DNA of 45,827 nt from CAG-103 sp048217285 (lineage in GTDB: Bacteria > Bacillota > Clostridia > Oscillospirales > Oscillospiraceae). Under the pieces are notes generated by a model that saw only the letters and a list, made by a program, of their open reading frames with translations, was not told the origin of the DNA and made no database searches. The DNA lies in contig DBFWVW010000028.1 in NCBI GenBank assembly GCA_048217285.1, positions 1 through 45,827 on the forward strand, written 5' to 3'. The first letter of the stretch is position 1. Every line of letters begins with the position of its first letter. This document shows, piece by piece, positions 7,314 through 15,561 of the stretch. The position numbers were made by a program, and so were the translations under genes.

Positions 7314-7850
7314 ATGATCACCATCCGCCCCGCAACCGCGGACGACATTGCGCGCATTGAGGAGATCTACAACGCGATTCACACGGCCGAGGAGGCCGGA
7401 AACGTCAGCATCGGCTGGGCGCGCGGCGTGTACCCGGCGCGCGCGACCGCACAGGCCGGACTGGAGGCCGGGGAGCTGTTCGTGCTCGAAGACGACGGAA
7501 CCGTCTACGCTGCCGGACGCATCAATCGCGAGCAGGTGCCGGTATACGCCCAGGTGCCGTGGGCGCACGACGTGCCGCCGGAGCAGGTGCTCGTGCTGCA
7601 CACGCTTGTCGTGGACCCCACCGCCGGCGGGCACGGCTACGGGACGCAGTTCATGCATTTTTATGAGCAGTACGCCCGGACGCACGCCTGTCCGGAGCTG
7701 CGCATCGACACGAACGCGAAAAACGTCAACGCCCGCCGGCTCTACGCCCATCTCGGCTACCGCGAGGTGGCCACTGCGCCGTGCAATTTCAACGGCATCG
7801 ACGGCGTCGCGCTTGTGTGCCTGGAAAAGTGGCTGGGAACGGAAGCGTAA
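7314..7850 (+). CDS. GNAT-family N-acetyltransferase
   Basis: This 178-residue protein is a single GNAT domain that transfers an acyl group from acyl-CoA to an amine. The acyl-CoA pyrophosphate loop is seen as VVDPTAGGHGYGTQF (about residues 100-114). The C-terminal NAKNVNARRLYAHLGYRE motif is typical of amino-acid or small-molecule acetylating members. It starts MITIRPATADDIARIEEIY, the usual N-terminal signature. GGAGG precedes the ATG. The substrate cannot be assigned. Confidence 0.85.
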   Translation: MITIRPATADDIARIEEIYNAIHTAEEAGNVSIGWARGVYPARATAQAGLEAGELFVLEDDGTVYAAGRINREQVPVYAQVPWAHDVPPEQVLVLHTLVVDPTAGGHGYGTQFMHFYEQYARTHACPELRIDTNAKNVNARRLYAHLGYREVATAPCNFNGIDGVALVCLEKWLGTEA

Positions 7851-7866
7851 TGAAAAGCAGCCAAAG

Positions 7867-7908
7867 AAAATCGCAGCCCCCGGAGCAGACTCCGGGGGCT
7901 GCGATTTT
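7867..7908. terminator. Bidirectional terminator between the GNAT gene and rfbB
   Basis: A perfect 19-bp stem (7867-7885 with 7890-7908, loop CAGA) has an A-tract on the left and a T-tract on the right. It ends both convergent units. Confidence 0.93.
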
Positions 7909-7920
7909 CGATTCTTGTGC

Positions 7921-8949
7921 TCACGCCGTGGGGCAGTCGCCGCACAGCCTTTCGTAGCCGGTGCGGTAAGCTCCGCTGAGGATCTCCTCCCACCAGGAGC
8001 GGTGGGCGAGATACCAGTCGATCGTCTGCCCGATGCCATCGGCAAATCGCGTCTCCGGCAGCCAGCCGAGCTCCGTGTGGATCTTCGTGGGGTCGATGGC
8101 ATAGCGCAGGTCGTGCCCCTGCCGGTCGGTGACATAGGTGATGAGGCTTTCGGGCTTGCCGAGCCTGCGGCAGATCAGGCGCACGATGTCGATGTTTTGC
8201 ATCTCGTTGTGGCCGCCGATGTTGTATACCTCGCCGATGCGGCCGTGATTGACCACAAGGTCGATCGCCTTGCAATGATCGGCGACATACAGCCAGTCAC
8301 GCACATTCTGTCCCCGGCCGTACACCGGCAGCGGCCGGTCGGCGAGGGCGTTTACGATCATGAGCGGGATGAGCTTCTCCGGAAACTGATACGGCCCGTA
8401 ATTGTTCGAGCAGCGCGAGATTGTGACCGGCAGGCCGTACGTGCGCCAGTACGCCCCCGCCAGCAGGTCGGCCGCGGCCTTGGAGCTGCTGTAGGGTGAG
8501 CTGGTGTGCAGCGGCGTCTGTTCGGCGAAAAACAGGTCCGGCCGGTCGAGCGGCAGGTCGCCGTAGACCTCGTCGGTTGAGACCTGATGAAAGCGCACAT
8601 TGCCGTATTTGCGGCAGGCGTCCATGAGCACGGACGTGCCGATGATGTTCGTCTGCAGAAAGGCCGACGGATCGGCGATCGAACGGTCAACATGGCTCTC
8701 GGCCGCGAAGTTGATGACCACGTCGGGGCGCTCGTCCTCAAACAGACCGCAAACCGCCTCGCGGTCGCAGATATCCACCTTGGCAAAGCGGAAGTTTGGC
8801 TGTCCGAGCAGCGGCGCGAGCGTAGAAAGATTGCCGGCATAGGTGAGCTTGTCGATGCACACGAGCCGGTCGTCCGGATAGTGCTCGCGCAGATAAAACA
8901 GATAGTTTGCGCCGATGAAGCCGGCGCCGCCGGTGACAAATCTAGTCAT
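7921..8949 (-). CDS. rfbB: dTDP-glucose 4,6-dehydratase
   Basis: This 342-residue short-chain dehydrogenase/reductase-type enzyme turns dTDP-glucose into dTDP-4-keto-6-deoxyglucose. The NAD-binding loop GGAGFIGANY is at the N-terminus (residues 7-16). The active-site STDEVYG and YSSSK motifs lie near 127 and 159, and NNYGPYQFPEKLIP follows. The start is the ATG at 8949, with AGAGGATC just upstream. Longer in-frame extensions run into rfbA and lack the fold. The start overlaps the rfbA stop by eight bases, so the two are translationally coupled. No rfbC or rfbD follows before the terminator. Confidence 0.95.
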   Translation of the reverse strand: MTRFVTGGAGFIGANYLFYLREHYPDDRLVCIDKLTYAGNLSTLAPLLGQPNFRFAKVDICDREAVCGLFEDERPDVVINFAAESHVDRSIADPSAFLQTNIIGTSVLMDACRKYGNVRFHQVSTDEVYGDLPLDRPDLFFAEQTPLHTSSPYSSSKAAADLLAGAYWRTYGLPVTISRCSNNYGPYQFPEKLIPLMIVNALADRPLPVYGRGQNVRDWLYVADHCKAIDLVVNHGRIGEVYNIGGHNEMQNIDIVRLICRRLGKPESLITYVTDRQGHDLRYAIDPTKIHTELGWLPETRFADGIGQTIDWYLAHRSWWEEILSGAYRTGYERLCGDCPTA

Positions 8950-9844
8950 GCAGGATCCTCTCAAACACAAGTTTGTCCTCTGCGACCGCGCGCAGATGCG
9001 TGCCATAGGGCGAATGGTCATACTGCGCGGCTGCGGCCAGCAGCTGCGCCTTTGTGAGCCAGCCCATGTGATAGGCTACCTCTTCCGGCGCGGAAATGAT
9101 CACGTCCTGCCGGTTCTGCACCGTCTGAACAAAGACCGCCGCGTCCATAAGGCTCTCGACCGTACCGGTGTCGAGCCAGGCAAAGCCGCGGCCGAGCAGC
9201 TGCACCTTCAGCCGGTCCTCGTCCAGATAGAGCCGGTTGAGGTCCGTGATCTCCAGCTCTCCGCGCGCGGACGGCCGCACCTGCCGTGCCTTTTCCACCA
9301 CGCGATTGTCGTAAAAATACAGGCCTGTGACGCAGTAGTTGGAGCGCGGGTGCTTTGGCTTTTCCTCAACGGACAGCACACGCTTGTCCTGATCAAACTC
9401 CACGACGCCGAAACGCTCCGGATCCTTGACGTGGTAGCCGAAAATCGTGGCATAGCCCGCCTCGGCGTTTTCGACCGCCTCCAGCAGGTTGCGGCGAAAC
9501 CAGCTGCCGTAGAAAATATTGTCGCCGAGGACCATGGCGCAGGTATCGCTGCCGATGAAGTCCGCCCCGATCAGAAACGCCTGCGCAAGACCGTCCGGGT
9601 GCGGCTGCACCGCGTAGGACAGCCGGATGCCGAACTGGCTGCCGTCGCCGAGCAGGCGCTCGAAGCGCGGCGTGTCGTCCGGTGTGGAGATGATGAGAAT
9701 GTCCCGGATGCCCGCGAGCATGAGCGTCGAGAGCGGGTAGTAGATCATGGGCTTGTCATACACAGGCAGCAGCTGCTTGGACGTGACCCGCGTGAGCGGA
9801 TACAGCCGCGTGCCGGAGCCCCCGGCGAGGATGATGCCTTTCAT
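8942..9844 (-). CDS. rfbA: Glucose-1-phosphate thymidylyltransferase
   Basis: This 300-residue enzyme makes dTDP-glucose from dTTP and glucose 1-phosphate. The nucleotide-binding signature GGSGTRLYPLT is at residues 8-18, followed by SKQLLPVYDKPMIYYPL. A VLGDNIFYG element near residue 108 carries the metal-binding Asp, and GLYFYDN is further on. The length is normal for RmlA. The ATG follows AAAGGGAGG. It lies 18 bases after ugd and overlaps rfbB, so the three form an operon that supplies activated sugars for a wall polysaccharide or S-layer glycan. Confidence 0.95.
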   Translation of the reverse strand: MKGIILAGGSGTRLYPLTRVTSKQLLPVYDKPMIYYPLSTLMLAGIRDILIISTPDDTPRFERLLGDGSQFGIRLSYAVQPHPDGLAQAFLIGADFIGSDTCAMVLGDNIFYGSWFRRNLLEAVENAEAGYATIFGYHVKDPERFGVVEFDQDKRVLSVEEKPKHPRSNYCVTGLYFYDNRVVEKARQVRPSARGELEITDLNRLYLDEDRLKVQLLGRGFAWLDTGTVESLMDAAVFVQTVQNRQDVIISAPEEVAYHMGWLTKAQLLAAAAQYDHSPYGTHLRAVAEDKLVFERILHD

Positions 9845-9862
9845 CGTAAGCGCCTCCCTTTC

Positions 9863-11050
9863 TCAGTCCCTGCGGTACAGGTCGCGGGTGTAGACCTTCT
9901 CCCAAGCATCGTCGAGCGCGGCCTCGGCGCGGTTGGCCACGATGACGGCCGACATACGCTTGAACTCCGCCAGAGACGCGATCACCGGCAGACCGGCAAA
10001 GGATGCCTCCGTGAGCGTTGGCTCATAGATGACCACACTGGCGCCCGCGCGGCGCAGCCGCTCGATGACGCCGCGAATGCTCGACTCGCGGAAGTTGTCG
10101 GAGTCGGCCTTCATCGTCAGCCGGTACACGCCGATGACACCCCCTGCCGCTTTTTGCAGGATCCGGCGGGCAATGTGATCCTTCCGCTCGTCATTGGCCG
10201 TGACGGCGGCGCTAATGATGCGGTTGGGAATGTCGCCGAAGTTTGCGACCAGCTGGCGCGTATCCTTCGGCAGGCAATAGCCGCCGTAGCCGAACGAGGG
10301 GTTGTTATAATGCGCGCCGATGCGCGGATCGAGACACACGCCGTCGATCACCTGGCGCGTATCGAGCCCCTTGAGCTCGCAATAGGTGTCAAGCTCATTG
10401 AAATAACTCACGCGCACGGCGAGGTACGTATTGGCAAAGAGCTTGATGGCCTCGGCCTCCGCCGCGTTCGGGTACAGCGTCGGGATCTGCTCCTCCGCCG
10501 CGCCCTGCTGCAGCAGGGATGCGAACAGGCGCGCGTCCGCCTCCGTCGCCGTGCCGCCGTGTGGGCGGCCGACCACGATGCGGCTCGGGTGCAGGTTATC
10601 ATACAGCGCCCTGCCCTCGCGCAGAAACTCCGGCGAGAACAGCAGCCGCGCGCAGCCGAATGCACCCACGACGCGCTCCGTGTAGCCGACCGGCACCGTG
10701 GACTTGATGACCACGAGCGCACCGGGGTTGACCCGACCGACCAGCGTCAGCACCGCCTCGACGGTCGAGGTGTTGAACAGGTTGCGCTCCGGATCATAGT
10801 CCGTCGGCGTGGCAATGATGACCACGTCGGCCGTGCGGTAGGCCCGCTCGGCGTCCACGGTCGCCGTGAGCGTCAGCGGCTTTGTGCGCAGGAAGTCCGT
10901 GATCTCGGCGTCGGCGATTGGCGAAACGCCGCGGTTGATGGCATCGGCTTTGGCGGGGGTCGTGGTCACGGCGGTGACGGCGTTGTGCTGCGCGAGCAGC
11001 ACCGCCTGCGCCAGACCGACATAGCCCACGCCGGCTACGGTGATGTTCAT
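9863..11050 (-). CDS. ugd: UDP-glucose 6-dehydrogenase (short HasB type)
   Basis: This 395-residue enzyme oxidises UDP-glucose to UDP-glucuronate with two NAD+. It resembles the short streptococcal HasB form along its length. It has the N-terminal Rossmann loop GVGYVGLAQAV, then VVIIATPTDYD, LFSPEFLREG, a central LFANTYLAVRVSYFNELDT, and the catalytic Cys in GYGGYCLPKDT. It ends YTRDLYRRD like HasB. The start is the ATG at 11050, seven bases after GGAG; the ATG two codons earlier is too close to that site. It heads the ugd-rfbA-rfbB operon. UDP-glucuronate suggests an acidic wall or capsule polymer. Confidence 0.93.
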   Translation of the reverse strand: MNITVAGVGYVGLAQAVLLAQHNAVTAVTTTPAKADAINRGVSPIADAEITDFLRTKPLTLTATVDAERAYRTADVVIIATPTDYDPERNLFNTSTVEAVLTLVGRVNPGALVVIKSTVPVGYTERVVGAFGCARLLFSPEFLREGRALYDNLHPSRIVVGRPHGGTATEADARLFASLLQQGAAEEQIPTLYPNAAEAEAIKLFANTYLAVRVSYFNELDTYCELKGLDTRQVIDGVCLDPRIGAHYNNPSFGYGGYCLPKDTRQLVANFGDIPNRIISAAVTANDERKDHIARRILQKAAGGVIGVYRLTMKADSDNFRESSIRGVIERLRRAGASVVIYEPTLTEASFAGLPVIASLAEFKRMSAVIVANRAEAALDDAWEKVYTRDLYRRD

Positions 11051-11082
11051 AAGCATTCTCCGGTTTCTCCAATCATGCATGG

Positions 11083-11116
11083 GTTAAAACGCGGCCGGGG
11101 CAGCTGTCCCAGCCGC
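11083..11116 (-). terminator. Terminator at the end of the thiI-cinA block
   Basis: On the minus strand GCGGCTGGG pairs with CCCGGCCGC (nine pairs, one G-U) around an eight-base loop and is followed by GTTTTAAC. The U-tract is short, so read-through into ugd is possible. Confidence 0.6.
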
Positions 11117-11136
11117 AGAAAAAGCAGGTGATCCCG

Positions 11137-12396
11137 TCAGCGGTTTTCCTCCATCTCGACCGGCAGGCCGGTGAGATAGCGCCGCACCATGTCGAAGGCG
11201 TGGTTGGCCGCCGCGTGCTTGATGCGCACGCGCCCCCACTTGTCCTTGTGCAGCGTGCGGTGGAACGTACCGTCCGGCGTGGCGAGGGCCACAAAGAGCG
11301 TGCCGACGGTGTGCACTCCATCGCCGCCCGGGCCGGCAAGGCCCGTGATGCTCAGGGCGAGATCGGTGCCGAACGTGGCGCGCACGTGCTCGGCCATCGC
11401 GGCCGCGACCTCGGGGCTGACAACGCCGCAGCGCGCGATGAGTGCGGGGTCGACGCCGAGCAGGCGGGTCTTGGTCTCGTCATTGTAGGCGATGATGCCG
11501 CCGGCAAACACGGCCGACGCACCCGGCACGTTCGTGAGCAGATCGCCGAGCAGGCCGCCGGTGCAGCTGTCGGCCACGGCAATGGTCTTGTGCTGCGCGA
11601 GCAGCAGCTCGGCCGCGCACGTCTCGATATTCGGCGTGTCAACGCCGTAGGCAAACGCGCCGAGCTCGCGCTGCACGCGCGCCACGCACGGAGCGATCAT
11701 CTCCTCGGCCTCGGCCGCCGTTGGAGCCTTGGCCGTGACGCGCACGAGGCACTCGCCCTCTTTGGCATAGGGCGCCAGCGTCGGGTTTTGCATCTCGTTC
11801 ATGAGCTCATGCAGCTGGTACTCCATCGTGCCCTCGCCGATGCCGAAGATCTTGACGCTGTGCGAGACGATGATCCCGTCCCCGCGCGCGGCAAGCAGCG
11901 GGCGCACACGGTAGCGCAGCAGCGGCTCACACTCCAGCGGCGGGCCGGGCAGCATGATGACCAGGCAACCGTCGGCCTCGAACGCGCAGGCCGGGGCCGT
12001 GCCCCAGTCGTTTTGCAGCACGGTGCAGCCGCGCGGCAGCATGACCTGCTGCAGATGATTTTCCGTCATGTAAATGCCGCGCTCGCGGTACAGGCCGCGC
12101 AGGCGGTCCTCCTCAGCCTTGTTGAGCTCGAGCGGGATGCCGAACGCGCCGGCCACGACCTCTTTGGTCAGATCGTCGCACGTCGGGCCGAGGCCGCCGG
12201 TCGTGATGATGAGGTCGGCGCGCGTGCGGGCGAGCTGCACCGCCTGCTCCAGCCGCGTGCGGTTATCACCGACGACGGTCTGCCAGTAAACATTGATGCC
12301 CAGCTCCGAGAGCAGGCGCGCGACAGCCGCCGCGTCGGTATTGATGGTGTCGCCGAGGAGCAGTTCGGTGCCGACGGCAATGAGTTCTGCATTCAT
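11137..12396 (-). CDS. cinA: CinA: competence/damage-inducible protein with NMN amidohydrolase domain
   Basis: This 419-residue two-domain protein has an N-terminal MoaB/MogA-like fold. It is recognised from IAVGTELLLGDTINTD at the start and ITTGGLGPTCDDLTKE near residue 68. The C-terminal CinA domain (about 255-419) carries ADSCTGGLLGDLLT and ITGLAGPGG. The C-terminal domain hydrolyses nicotinamide mononucleotide in pyridine nucleotide recycling. The N-terminal domain is related to ADP-ribose pyrophosphatase activity in some members. The start overlaps the thiI stop (ATGA). It is the last gene of the long minus-strand block. Confidence 0.94.
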   Translation of the reverse strand: MNAELIAVGTELLLGDTINTDAAAVARLLSELGINVYWQTVVGDNRTRLEQAVQLARTRADLIITTGGLGPTCDDLTKEVVAGAFGIPLELNKAEEDRLRGLYRERGIYMTENHLQQVMLPRGCTVLQNDWGTAPACAFEADGCLVIMLPGPPLECEPLLRYRVRPLLAARGDGIIVSHSVKIFGIGEGTMEYQLHELMNEMQNPTLAPYAKEGECLVRVTAKAPTAAEAEEMIAPCVARVQRELGAFAYGVDTPNIETCAAELLLAQHKTIAVADSCTGGLLGDLLTNVPGASAVFAGGIIAYNDETKTRLLGVDPALIARCGVVSPEVAAAMAEHVRATFGTDLALSITGLAGPGGDGVHTVGTLFVALATPDGTFHRTLHKDKWGRVRIKHAAANHAFDMVRRYLTGLPVEMEENR

Positions 12397-13565
12397 AAAT
12401 CGATCCGGATCCTTTCAATTCCGTCCACTGCCTCGCGCACGAGCGCGTCAATGTCGAGCGCGGACTCCGCCTCCGCGACCTCCGCCACGGTCGGGCGGGT
12501 CTTGGGGTGGCGCGGGGTAAAGACCGTGCAGCAATCCTCATACGGGAGGATGGAAGTGTCAAATGTGCCGATTTCGCGGGCAATTTTCACGATGTCGCGC
12601 TTGTCCATGCCGATCAGCGGCTGGAGCACGGGCAGGTTCGTCACTGCCTGCGTGCAGGCCATGGCCTCCATGGTCTGGCTGGCGACCTGACCAAGATTTT
12701 CGCCGGTGACGATGGCCTTGCACTCGTTGTGCGCGGCGATGTCCTCGGCGATACGCATCATGAACCGGCGCATGATGAGCGTGAAGTACTCCTCCGGGCA
12801 GGCCCGGCGGATCTCCTCCTGGATGTGCGTAAAGGGCACGATCTGCAGCGTCATGCGGCCGGTGTAGGCCGTGAGCTCCTTGGCCAGCGAGATGACCTTT
12901 TCCTTAGCCAGCTCCGAGGTGTACGGGAAGGAGAAAAAGTGCACCGGGACAAGGCGCACGCCGCGCTTGGCGATCATGTACGACGACACGGGGCTGTCAA
13001 TGCCGCCGGAAAGCAGCGTCACGGCAGCGCCGTTGCAGCCGACGGGCATACCGCCCGCCGCCTCGACGGCCTGTGCGTGGACATACGCCGCCTGCTCGCG
13101 CACCTCGAGGCGCACGGTCAGCTCCGGGTTGTGCACATCAACGACCGTATCGGGAAACGCCTCGGCAAGCTCGCCGCCGACATACTGTGACAGTTCGATG
13201 CTCGTCATGGGAAAGCGCTTGTCCGAGCGCTTGGTCTCCACCTTGAAGCTGCACGCCGCCGTCATCGCGTCGTGCAGGTACGTCTTGGCCAGCGCCGTGA
13301 TGGCGTCCTTGTCCTTCTCGCAGGCGGCCGCGCGCGTGATCGTCGCAATGCCGAACACCTTGCGCACGGCGTCATATGCCGCGTCGAGATCGGCCGCATC
13401 GTCGGCGGCCTCGATGTACAGCGCCGACTGCAGATACGTCACGCGGAAGTGGCCGATGGGTTTGAGCCGGCGCTTGACGTTCGCGACCAGCCTCTCTTCA
13501 AAATAGTGCTTGTTGAGGCCCTTGAGGAAGATCTCCCCGGGCTTGCACAGCAGCAGATCATTCAT
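12393..13565 (-). CDS. thiI: tRNA 4-thiouridine synthase ThiI
   Basis: This 390-residue protein makes 4-thiouridine at tRNA position 8 and can supply sulfur for thiamine. The N-terminal ferredoxin-like part starts CKPGEIFLKGLNK. A THUMP domain follows (about 60-165). The PP-loop ATPase motif LLSGGIDSPVSSYM is near residue 180. The C-terminal rhodanese domain of the enterobacterial form is absent, as is usual in Firmicutes. The ATG at 13565 is chosen because family homology starts there; the longer frame upstream shadows the membrane-protein gene. Its stop overlaps cinA by four bases. Confidence 0.94.
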   Translation of the reverse strand: MNDLLLCKPGEIFLKGLNKHYFEERLVANVKRRLKPIGHFRVTYLQSALYIEAADDAADLDAAYDAVRKVFGIATITRAAACEKDKDAITALAKTYLHDAMTAACSFKVETKRSDKRFPMTSIELSQYVGGELAEAFPDTVVDVHNPELTVRLEVREQAAYVHAQAVEAAGGMPVGCNGAAVTLLSGGIDSPVSSYMIAKRGVRLVPVHFFSFPYTSELAKEKVISLAKELTAYTGRMTLQIVPFTHIQEEIRRACPEEYFTLIMRRFMMRIAEDIAAHNECKAIVTGENLGQVASQTMEAMACTQAVTNLPVLQPLIGMDKRDIVKIAREIGTFDTSILPYEDCCTVFTPRHPKTRPTVAEVAEAESALDIDALVREAVDGIERIRIDL

Positions 13566-13594
13566 AACGGTTTCGTTCCTTTTCTCTACAGATA

Positions 13595-13936
13595 TCACAT
13601 GGCCTGCTCGAGCAGCGCGATGAACATACCGATCGACCACGCGCCGAGCCACACGAGGGCCAGACACACGAGCACGCCGAGGATCAACCCGATGAGCGAG
13701 CAGACGTAGCCGACGGTGCGCGGCGTACCGTTGAAGCCAAGGCTCTTGGCGCGGGAGGCATAGATCAGGCCGATGATGCCCGTGACGACCGAGCCGAGCG
13801 CCGTATAGCCGAAGATGAGCAGCGCGCACGAGACGATGCCGAGGATCATGGCGACGGTAGCCTCATGCTTACCGGGCTGCGGGCCGGGCGGCTGGTACCA
13901 GTTGGGGTTATAGGGATTGTAGTTATTATTGTACAT
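13595..13936 (-). CDS. Small DUF4190-like membrane protein
   Basis: This 113-residue protein has an Asn/Tyr/Pro-rich cytosolic start (residues 1-23), then two hydrophobic segments at about 27-59 and 74-108. A conserved-looking turn ASRAKSLGFNGTPR lies between them. This layout, with small residues and an ILGIVS motif at the first helix, matches the DUF4190 group of Gram-positive membrane proteins, whose function is unknown. GGGAG precedes the ATG. It lies between comM and thiI with short gaps, so it is probably co-transcribed. Confidence 0.75.
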   Translation of the reverse strand: MYNNNYNPYNPNWYQPPGPQPGKHEATVAMILGIVSCALLIFGYTALGSVVTGIIGLIYASRAKSLGFNGTPRTVGYVCSLIGLILGVLVCLALVWLGAWSIGMFIALLEQAM

Positions 13937-13972
13937 GGCGATGCTCCCTTCTGTTCGATGCGGCCGCCGGAC

Positions 13973-15496
13973 TCACGACTCGGCGACGGAAAAATCATAC
14001 GTGCGGTACTGAATGGCCTCGGCGAGGTGCGCAAGGCCGATGGTCTCCGCCCCGTCGAGATCCGCGATCGTGCGCGCGACGCGCAGGATGCGGTCATAGC
14101 TGCGGGCGGTGAGGGCCATGCTGTCAAACGCCTCATGCATGAGCTGCTCACACTCCGGCGAGAGCGCGCAAAACTCCGCCAGGGCGCGCGGCCCCATGTG
14201 CGCATTCGTCGTGGTGGTATCGTCCCCGTAGCGGGCGCGCTGCACGGTGCGGGCAGCATTCACCCGCGCGCGGATGGCGCGCGACGGCTCCCCGGCCGAT
14301 GGCTCCGTGAGCTCATCAAACTCCAGCGCCGGGACCTCGACGATGATGTCGATGCGGTCGAGCAGCGGGCCGGACACGCGCGCATGATAGCGGCGCACGT
14401 CGCGCGGCGAGCAGCGGCAGCGGCCGGAGGGGTGCCCGTACCAGCCACACTTGCAGGGGTTCATGGCGCACACGAGCATGAAGCGGCTCGGATACGTCAC
14501 GGAGCCGGTCGCGCGCGAGATGGTGATGCTGCCGTCCTCAAGCGGCTGGCGCATCGTCTCGAGCACGGCGGGCGAAAACTCCGGCAGCTCGTCGAGAAAG
14601 AGCACGCCGTTGTCGGCTAGGCTCATTTCGCCCGGCTGGAGCGCGCTGCCGCCGCCGGACATGGCGACGTTCGACACCGTATGGTGCGGCGCGCGAAACG
14701 GCCGGATGCGCACAACGGGGTCATCCGGCGTCGTGAGACCGAGGACGGAATAGACCTGCGTGGTCTCGATCATCTCGGCGCGGTTCATCGCGGGCAGAAT
14801 GGTCGGCAGGCGCTTGGCAAGCATGGACTTGCCCGCGCCCGGCGGGCCGATGAGCAGAATGTTGTGCCCGCCCGCGGCGGCCACCTCGAGCGCGCGCTTG
14901 ACGTTCTCCGGCGCCTTGACCTCGGCAAAATCGACCGGGAAACGCGGCTCGGCCTCAAATTTCGGCGGGGTCATGGGCGTGAGCTTCTGCTCCCCGCGCA
15001 GATGGCGCACGAGCTGGGCAATGTTCTCGACCGGGTAGACCGTCACGCGGTCGGCAAAGGCGGCCTCGGCCGCGTTGCCCGCCGGGACATAGAGTTCCTT
15101 CAGCCCGATCTGTTCGGCCGCGAGCGCCATCGTGAGCGCGCCGGTGACGGGGCGAACCTCCCCCGCGAGGCTGACCTCACCGAAAAACGCCGCCGTCGCC
15201 GGCGGCTGGCGGATCTCCCCCGTGGCGCACAGGATGCCCAGCAGCACCGGCAGGTCATAGAGCGTGCCGGCTTTGCGGGTGTCCGCCGGGGCGAGGTTCA
15301 CCGTCAGGCGGCTGACCGGAAACTTCATGCCGTTGGTCTTGATGGCGCTGCGCACACGCTCACGCGCCTCCTTGACGGCCGCATCCGGCAGGCCGACGAT
15401 ATCAAACCCCGGCAGGCCGTTGGACACGTGGCACTCCACGCTGACCGCGTAGCCGGTCACGCCCCGGCAGCCGAGGGACTGGACTTTGGACAGCAA
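13973..15496 (-). CDS. comM: YifB/ComM-type Mg-chelatase-like AAA+ ATPase
   Basis: This 507-residue protein has an N-terminal Lon-protease-like domain (GLPGFDIVGLPDAAVKE, about 28-44). A magnesium-chelatase-type AAA+ domain follows with Walker A IGPPGAGKSMLAK near residue 215, Walker B NGVLFLDELPEF, and a cysteine pair in CAMNPCKCGWYG. ComM of transformable bacteria is a helicase that extends branch migration during DNA integration. The start is a TTG at 15496: family proteins begin MLSKV, and AGAAGGCGAG sits upstream. It lies in the long minus-strand block after aspS. Confidence 0.9.
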   Translation of the reverse strand: MLSKVQSLGCRGVTGYAVSVECHVSNGLPGFDIVGLPDAAVKEARERVRSAIKTNGMKFPVSRLTVNLAPADTRKAGTLYDLPVLLGILCATGEIRQPPATAAFFGEVSLAGEVRPVTGALTMALAAEQIGLKELYVPAGNAAEAAFADRVTVYPVENIAQLVRHLRGEQKLTPMTPPKFEAEPRFPVDFAEVKAPENVKRALEVAAAGGHNILLIGPPGAGKSMLAKRLPTILPAMNRAEMIETTQVYSVLGLTTPDDPVVRIRPFRAPHHTVSNVAMSGGGSALQPGEMSLADNGVLFLDELPEFSPAVLETMRQPLEDGSITISRATGSVTYPSRFMLVCAMNPCKCGWYGHPSGRCRCSPRDVRRYHARVSGPLLDRIDIIVEVPALEFDELTEPSAGEPSRAIRARVNAARTVQRARYGDDTTTTNAHMGPRALAEFCALSPECEQLMHEAFDSMALTARSYDRILRVARTIADLDGAETIGLAHLAEAIQYRTYDFSVAES

Positions 15497-15515
15497 GCCG
15501 CTCGCCTTCTTTCAC

Positions 15516-15550
15516 GGACGATGCCCCGGCATTCGGCCGGGGCGCCGTCC
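15516..15550. other. Stable hairpin between aspS and comM without a U-tract
   Basis: GGACG and GCCCCGGC (15516-15530) pair with GCCGGGGC and CGTCC (15536-15550) around a five-base loop, with a two-base internal mismatch. No T run follows on either strand, so it is not a standard terminator. Confidence 0.6.
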
Positions 15551-15561
15551 CATCGTTTTGG

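Noticed and set aside
8915..11131. A 738-codon plus-strand open frame opposite rfbA and ugd
   Set aside because: It is the antisense shadow of well-identified genes in GC-rich DNA; its translation is Arg/Ala/Val/Leu/His-rich without domains.
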